Of a DNA stretch of 49,858 bases, positions 45,443 to 49,858 are shown in pieces. The first letter of the stretch is position 1. The number at the start of each line of letters is the position of its first letter. The notes under the pieces are model-generated. The model made no database searches. It was not told the DNA's origin and saw only the letters and a list, made by a program, of their open reading frames with translations. Made by a program: the position numbers and the translations under genes. This DNA comes from Bacteroidales bacterium (GTDB taxonomy: Bacteria > Bacteroidota > Bacteroidia > Bacteroidales > JAAYJT01). The stretch lies in NCBI GenBank assembly GCA_014860575.1, contig JACZJK010000051.1:1-49858 (forward strand), in the 5' to 3' direction.

Positions 45443-46453
45443 TTACGAGACATCGAAGACAATTTTGCCCTCAATCTCAGCATTTTCAATTTTATAATGA
45501 GCTTCAATTGCTTTATCTAATGTGAAATGATTTGCAATTTCTGGCTTAATATCCCCATTTTCTAACAATTCAAATAAATTAATTAAATCTTCTTTAAACC
45601 ATTCAGGATGCTTTTTCCGTAATCCGCCAATAGAATAAAAAGATGACTTTCTATTGTTAGGTAAAATGTTCCATAATAATATTTTCATAAACTCAAATGG
45701 TATATTACCACCTTTACCCATAACTGCATTGTAAAATCCAAATGCAACCAATATTCCTCCAGGTTTTAGAGTTTTAAATGATTTTTTAAAATTTTCACCA
45801 CCAATGGGGTCAAAAACAGCATCAACACCTTCACTTGACAATTCATGAACGCGCTTCATAAAATCCTCGCTTTTATAATCTATCGGTATTCCACCATACT
45901 TAGTTACAATGGCATGTTTTGACTTAGAGGCTGTTCCATACATTTTAAGGTTAAGAAGTTTGCCTAATTGTAGCATGGCTATTCCAACTGCACCGGCAGC
46001 ACCATGAATAAGAATAGTTTTCTCCTCTGAAATTTTTGCTATTCGATGCAACATTTGGTAAGCTGTCATATATGAGAGAATCAAAGTAACAGCTTCTGAG
46101 GAATCAATATTGTCAGGTACACGAGTTAATTTTGTCTCAGGCAGACAAATGTACTCAGAATACGCTCCAATTACTGTCATATCAGCAACTTTGTCACCAA
46201 CCTGAAATTCTGTTGAACCTTCGCCCAATTTATCTACGATACCAACCATATCGTATCCAAGAGTAAAAGGTGGTTTGTCCTTAACATCAGGATATTTACC
46301 TTTGCGTATCATAACATCAGTAAAATTTGCACTTGTTTTCAAAACTTTAATTCTCACCTCACCCTGCTTAGGTTCGGGTAAAGTTTTTTCTTCAATTAAC
46401 TGCATAACTTCTGGTTCTCCAAAATCTGTTATGATTATACGCTTATAACTCAT
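45443..46453 (-). CDS. NADP-dependent medium-chain oxidoreductase (quinone reductase-like)
   Basis: 336 residues of the zinc-free MDR family. The N-terminal GroES-like part has EPKQGEVRIKVLKTSANFTDVMIRKGKYP and TLGYDMVGIVDKLGEG; the Rossmann part has ILIHGAAGAVGIAMLQLGKLLNLKMYGTAS, the NADP-binding AAGAVG motif, and DAVFDPIGGENF. Such enzymes reduce quinones or enones in the cytoplasm. Its ATG has AAAAAGGAGG four bases upstream, a strong Shine-Dalgarno sequence unlike other genes here, which hints at origin outside the Bacteroidota. Cassette boundaries match 9/9. Confidence 0.9.
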   Translation of the reverse strand: MSYKRIIITDFGEPEVMQLIEEKTLPEPKQGEVRIKVLKTSANFTDVMIRKGKYPDVKDKPPFTLGYDMVGIVDKLGEGSTEFQVGDKVADMTVIGAYSEYICLPETKLTRVPDNIDSSEAVTLILSYMTAYQMLHRIAKISEEKTILIHGAAGAVGIAMLQLGKLLNLKMYGTASKSKHAIVTKYGGIPIDYKSEDFMKRVHELSSEGVDAVFDPIGGENFKKSFKTLKPGGILVAFGFYNAVMGKGGNIPFEFMKILLWNILPNNRKSSFYSIGGLRKKHPEWFKEDLINLFELLENGDIKPEIANHFTLDKAIEAHYKIENAEIEGKIVFDVS

Positions 46454-46516
46454 AAAGCCTCCTTTTTAATAATTTGTGTATCATCTAATTTGTCAGTAAA
46501 GCCATCTTGCTATTAC

Positions 46517-46648
46517 GCCCAACGGTAAATTGTATGAGTAGTGGCAGATTGCGTGGCAATTTCCTGTCAAAACGCTACGCAGTTTGAGCGGGCTACAAAC
46601 GTTGATATTTAGCACATCGCCTGCCATTACTTATACAAAGTGTTATGC
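46517..46648. other. attC-like site C
   Basis: 132 bp, ends GCCCAAC (matching RYYYAAC) and GTTATGC. Arms ATTGTATGAGTAGTGGCAG and CTGCCATTACTTATACAAA pair well. Right end complements the left end of site B over 9/9 (GTTATGCCT, AGGCATAAC). Body nearly identical to site B. Confidence 0.88.
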
Positions 46649-46653
46649 CTTCG

Positions 46654-47904
46654 TTATTCTTTCATCGGTTCTGCCCAATCTGAATTCCTCACAAAAACAG
46701 TATATTGAACGTATGGTTTGCCTTTGTCAGTCATTTCAAATAAGTCTGTCACAGGTAATATTTGGAATGAAGTGTTTAAGCGATTTGAGTTTGCATATGG
46801 ATTATCTACTCCATTCATTTTTATCAGTGATTTCTGTTGTTTGCCGGTCGTTCTCTTTAAGTCTTTTATGCCATAAATATACATCACTAACATATTATCA
46901 GCAGATAAGGGCATTCTTGTGTATTTCCCCTTATCTCGTAAGAACTCTGGCAAAGTTTTGCTCGGCATAACCATATAGCTGTCGTTGAGCATAAAATTTA
47001 TAGAAAGTATTTTATTCTCCAGTTCCAAATCAGACATTCTTATTTTTGAGGCCAATGGATGTTTACCATTTACCCGATATTGAAATATATGGAATAGACC
47101 AAAATATCCATAGAGCTTCTGACTTTTAATCCCTTCTGTGTTATAAAAAGTCTTGAAATTATCAAATAGGATATCTTCTCTATTCTTTTTCATTTGAACC
47201 ATTTCAATGTTTGATTTTATACTAGCTAGTTTTACTAACCTGGTGCTGTCATCAGCGTAATATTGGTTCAACATATCGATTTGTCTTATCAATGTCTCTT
47301 GGATACCATCCTCTTTAAATTCAATAGTTGGCAAAGGTGAATCTTTTGGAATTAAGTCATTCAAATAACTGGTCGTCAATTCCCAATCTTGAATTCTGTC
47401 AATTCCTATAAATCGAAATTTTTGGTCTTCAGGAAGTATTTCATATAATTCTTGGAACTTTAAGTATTTATTAAAGTAATCCTGATTGCTTCTTCCTTGA
47501 ACAACAACCCATCTCTTTAATACATTTTTCAATAATTCATGGTCTTTATTCGCCATAAACTTGTTAAGATATTCTGCCTGTACAAAGTCCAATTCAGCTA
47601 AATAATGTCTCACACCATAATTTTTATTGAGATATTTAAAGAAGTCAACATCGAATTTTAAAGGTTCTTCCGTTCCGTGTATTTCGCCCACCAAAATCAA
47701 TATACTTTTATCTATATCCGTCTTGATAATGTCATAGGTGAAAGACTGATCAGGGTTTACTGTTTCGCAGTTTTCTTTGAGATATTTAACGTATTTACCA
47801 CCTGTTGCATATTCCCAAAGGTGAAATGTTCCATAGGCTATTGCTGTCAATAAGACTATGCCTAATATTAATTTTAAAATTCTTCTACTTACTTTCTTTA
47901 TCAT
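46654..47904 (-). CDS. membrane-anchored EreA/ChaN-like superfamily protein
   Basis: 416 residues with an N-terminal transmembrane segment (LILGIVLLTAIAYGTFHLW). Residues 70-215 have ILVGEIHGTEEPLKFDVDFF and VRHYLAELDFVQAEYLNKF, with the Glu/His pair (GExHGT..E) and later the FIGIDRIQDWE stretch that mark the erythromycin esterase/ChaN/TIKI superfamily. Substrate is unknown; macrolide resistance cannot be claimed. The start codon is only 20 bp from the cassette boundary, so there is no room for a promoter within the cassette. Stop is 6 bp from site C. Confidence 0.75.
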   Translation of the reverse strand: MIKKVSRRILKLILGIVLLTAIAYGTFHLWEYATGGKYVKYLKENCETVNPDQSFTYDIIKTDIDKSILILVGEIHGTEEPLKFDVDFFKYLNKNYGVRHYLAELDFVQAEYLNKFMANKDHELLKNVLKRWVVVQGRSNQDYFNKYLKFQELYEILPEDQKFRFIGIDRIQDWELTTSYLNDLIPKDSPLPTIEFKEDGIQETLIRQIDMLNQYYADDSTRLVKLASIKSNIEMVQMKKNREDILFDNFKTFYNTEGIKSQKLYGYFGLFHIFQYRVNGKHPLASKIRMSDLELENKILSINFMLNDSYMVMPSKTLPEFLRDKGKYTRMPLSADNMLVMYIYGIKDLKRTTGKQQKSLIKMNGVDNPYANSNRLNTSFQILPVTDLFEMTDKGKPYVQYTVFVRNSDWAEPMKE

Positions 47905-47924
47905 TTTCTGTTTTGTTTAATGAG

Positions 47925-48056
47925 GCATAACGGTAAATTGTATGAGTAGTGGCAGATTGCGTGGTGTTTTCCTGTCAAACCGCTACACAGTTTGAGCGGG
48001 CTACAAACCTTGATATTTAACACTTTCCCTGCCATTACTTATACAAAATGTTATGC
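47925..48056. other. attC-like site B
   Basis: 132 bp, ends GCATAAC and GTTATGC. Arms ATTGTATGAGTAGTGGCAG and CTGCCATTACTTATACAAAAT. The stop codon of the next gene (TAA within GCATAAC on the minus strand) lies in its inverse core. Confidence 0.88.
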
Positions 48057-48773
48057 GCTTTTATTCTTATTTTTCTTTTGTTTATTTTTCACGTGTCCAA
48101 TCGTAAAAGCTCCGCTTCCCATAGCTCCTAAAAGTCCGAAAATAGTAACGGGATTAATCTTTTGTCCTGAAATTATAGCCCAAGGAATCAAAATAATTCC
48201 CGCTGCAATAGTAAAATATCCAAATCCCATTAGAATTTTCCCAGTCAGACCGTCATACATATTTGGAGCTTCTAAAATCATTAAGTTGTCTGACACATTT
48301 TCATTTCGTTCTCTGATGTTTCTTCTGAATGCAGCATTAAAACTTCTAAAGTCATCTTTATCATTTGAAGCGTGCTCAAATTTAAAATTCCGTTGTCTTT
48401 TTACTTTTATTTTAAAAATGTCAAAATGTTGGTCAGGAGTAAATTTGTACCAGTTTATGTCTTGCCAATTAATAAATCTGTCTGAATATTTGTAAAGGAT
48501 GTAGTTTCTTTCCCATTTGATATCTAAGCCATTCTCAACAATTTGTACAATCAGTTTTGCTTTTGATGTTCTTTTTGATAAAAACCAACCGCCTAAAAAG
48601 TAAAGTCCAACTACAATAAAAGTCATAATTCCAAATAAGTCTTTATTTGTGTCCTCAAGTTTACCAACTAAAAACATTGTTGGAATAAGACAAACTATTG
48701 GTAAGATAAAAATCGTTAGTAAGAAATGAATTCGTGAACTTGTCGTTATTCTATATTTTTTTATTTCAGTCAT
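48051..48773 (-). CDS. hypothetical membrane protein in a cassette
   Basis: 240 residues: two transmembrane helices near the N-terminus (IHFLLTIFILPIVCLIPTMFLV; LFGIMTFIVVGLYFLGGWFL), a soluble beta-rich middle (LIVQIVENGLDIKWERNYILYKYSDRFINWQDINWYKF) resembling bacterial PH-like domains, and two helices near the C-terminus (ILMGFGYFTIAAGIILIPWAII; FGLLGAMGSGAFTIGHV), ending in a Lys/Asn tail. No family recognised. Its stop codon is formed by the attC core. The ATG is 36 bp from the cassette start. Confidence 0.78.
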   Translation of the reverse strand: MTEIKKYRITTSSRIHFLLTIFILPIVCLIPTMFLVGKLEDTNKDLFGIMTFIVVGLYFLGGWFLSKRTSKAKLIVQIVENGLDIKWERNYILYKYSDRFINWQDINWYKFTPDQHFDIFKIKVKRQRNFKFEHASNDKDDFRSFNAAFRRNIRERNENVSDNLMILEAPNMYDGLTGKILMGFGYFTIAAGIILIPWAIISGQKINPVTIFGLLGAMGSGAFTIGHVKNKQKKNKNKSA

Positions 48774-48808
48774 TAATTTTCGTTCTAAGTCTGGTCGTTT
48801 TTAATTGC

Positions 48809-48939
48809 GCATAACGTTTGAGGCTAAAAGCTGGCGGGCATTTCGGAGCACTTCACTTTCAACCTGCGATAAAGTTTATAAGTTACAATACCTTTCAAAT
48901 TAGCACTTTCCGCCCGCTTGATTTTAGCCTTTGTTACCG
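48809..48939. other. attC-like site A
   Basis: 131 bp, ends GCATAAC and GTTACCG. Arms GAGGCTAAAAGCTGGCGGGC and GCCCGCTTGATTTTAGCCT pair well. Its left end complements the right end of site B (9/9) and its right end complements the last 9 bases of the window (9/9). Confidence 0.88.
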
Positions 48940-49038
48940 CCTGGTGTTCTTTCATCAGTCCTTGTAAACCATTGCCAGTATTATTTTTCTGTGGTATTGC
49001 TATTTTTTTTTACTATCATATCTGTTTATTTGGTTAAT

Positions 49039-49773
49039 TTATTTTATCTCAAATAGGAACATCAAGGCAGTTCCAAAGTCCATAACGCCATGTAAAATTG
49101 CAAAGTAAATGAAAAGCGAAGGTCGATAATAAATTGACACTCCGATTAAGATAGCGAAAGGTAAAAATACCAGACCACGATACATGATAAAATTCAAATC
49201 AGGGATAAATGGTAAAGTGCAATGCTGAATAGAGAGAAATATAACAGGAAGTAATACTGCTAACCATTTTACTTTCAGTTGTTTTTTGAGTTTTGACATG
49301 ACGTATACAAAATAAGTAGCTAATTCTGCAAAAGCTATAGTCACGGGAAAAGCTATTAATAAAACGTAAACCAACCATTTTTCAATTGAGCTAAACATCA
49401 TATCTGTCGGAACATTTGGATTGCCCCATATCGCTATGCTCAGGAAATAGCCGGGAACAAAAACAATAGGTACCGATACAAGGGCTAATCCTACGAAGAT
49501 GATAATGTCTTTTTTAATACTCGCCCTATTAAATGAGAATATATTGAAATAATTATTTCCGTCACGCTTGAATAGTATGAACAATAGTGCTATACTAACA
49601 ATATTTGTAAGAGTTGCAGTTAGCAACCAGTATTTTTCAGAAGTTTCCCATGAATTGATAAGTAAGGCAATCAGTGCTTGAAAAACTATAAATAAAGAAA
49701 GCCTACTCACAAGTATTATAAAAGTAATTGCATTTGATGATTCAATTGTCCGATTTATTGTGTTTGAAGTCAT
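49039..49773 (-). CDS. CPBP-like intramembrane protein
   Basis: 244 residues, about eight transmembrane helices. The C-terminal half resembles CPBP (CAAX protease/bacteriocin-processing) proteins: AFAELATYFVYVMSKL in the place of the EExxxR motif, ILFLSIQH-like LPVIFLSIQHC, and FAILHGVMDFGTAL in place of the HxxxD/N motif. The first motif has a single Glu and no Arg, so catalytic activity is doubtful. Inner membrane; such genes are common in accessory and immunity loci. The cassette is closed on the left by site A. Confidence 0.7.
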   Translation of the reverse strand: MTSNTINRTIESSNAITFIILVSRLSLFIVFQALIALLINSWETSEKYWLLTATLTNIVSIALLFILFKRDGNNYFNIFSFNRASIKKDIIIFVGLALVSVPIVFVPGYFLSIAIWGNPNVPTDMMFSSIEKWLVYVLLIAFPVTIAFAELATYFVYVMSKLKKQLKVKWLAVLLPVIFLSIQHCTLPFIPDLNFIMYRGLVFLPFAILIGVSIYYRPSLFIYFAILHGVMDFGTALMFLFEIK

Positions 49774-49849
49774 AGCTAATTAATATTTTAATTGCTTTCT
49801 AACTGGTACACTGTTAAATATTATGTCAATCGTTTCTCTTTTTACACTT

Positions 49850-49858
49850 GGCGGTAAC
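49850..49858. other. left core of the next attC-like site, cut by the window end
   Basis: GGCGGTAAC is the exact complement of GTTACCGCC at 48933-48941. This predicts that an attC body starts at the window edge and that the array continues to the right. Confidence 0.75.

Larger units (their letters stand above)
39125..49858 (-). mobile_element. integron-type gene cassette array (nine cassettes, continuing past the window)
   Basis: Nine palindromic sites of 130-135 bp and the edge of a tenth separate single-gene or two-gene units, all on the minus strand. For each unit the right end of the left-hand site complements the left end of the right-hand site: 9/9, 9/9, 9/9, 9/9, 10/10, 7/8, 8/8, 8/9 and 8/10 bases, from right to left. 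This is the relation between an attC inverse core and the start of its own cassette. Genes fill the cassettes nearly completely (start codons 20 to 170 bp from the boundary, stop codons within -16 to +99 bp of the site) and most have no promoter. No integrase gene is in the window; gene direction places attI beyond 49,858. Confidence 0.85.

Noticed and set aside
46654-47904. Macrolide resistance gene
   Set aside because: Only superfamily-level motifs of EreA/ChaN are visible; the protein is membrane-anchored and its substrate cannot be told.
39125-49858. Explanation of the intergenic palindromes as ordinary REP elements
   Set aside because: REP elements do not predict that the ends of neighbouring sites match across a gene while the ends of one site differ.

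Overview
The window is chromosomal DNA of a member of the Bacteroidota. The evidence is type IX secretion (T9SS) C-terminal sorting domains on several exported proteins, many lipoproteins, a DUF5916 outer-membrane protein, promoter boxes of the TAnnTTTG kind, and the near absence of Shine-Dalgarno sequences outside two genes. The exact family cannot be fixed from this window.

Left part (1 to about 22.5 kb) looks like ordinary core genome on both strands, with moderate GC. It holds a haem-motif lipoprotein, a tandem pair of T9SS Asp-box propeller genes (the second broken by a stop), sucC, a DUF5916 protein, a LolD-type ATPase followed by a protein built of about fourteen 57-residue TPR-like repeats, a class V aminotransferase-fold enzyme, a GNAT acetyltransferase, an orphan HicB-like protein, tRNA-Pro and tRNA-Ser, a metallophosphoesterase, alkaline phosphatase, an AbgT transporter with a structured leader, a POT peptide transporter and tRNA-Arg. 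Intergenic gaps are filled with degenerate word-like repeats (GGTTCAAGGTTC..., ATCCGTGGC...) and small palindromes.

Right part (22.5 kb to the end) changes character: every gene is on the minus strand, the DNA is visibly AT-richer, and the genes are unrelated accessory functions (DoxX, propeller lipoproteins, Fic, acetyltransferase, beta-lactamase-like hydrolases, alpha/beta hydrolases, an ECF sigma set, cupin, S41 peptidase, oxidoreductase, EreA/ChaN-like protein, CPBP-like protein). Broken genes and an intron-like scar occur among them.

The main discovery is between 39.1 kb and the right edge. The genes are separated by imperfect palindromes of 130 to 135 bp that start with xxxxAAC and end with GTTxxxx. 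For each gene the right end of the site on its left is the reverse complement of the left end of the site on its right (nine or ten of nine or ten bases in five cases), while the two ends of one site often do not match each other. This is what integron gene cassettes produce, because the inverse core of attC pairs with the start of its own cassette. The window therefore appears to contain nine consecutive, mostly promoterless gene cassettes of an integron or an integrase-less cassette cluster in a Bacteroidota genome, with older, decayed sites further left (28.5 to 29.6 kb). All genes point away from the right edge, so attI and the integrase, if present, should lie beyond 49,858.
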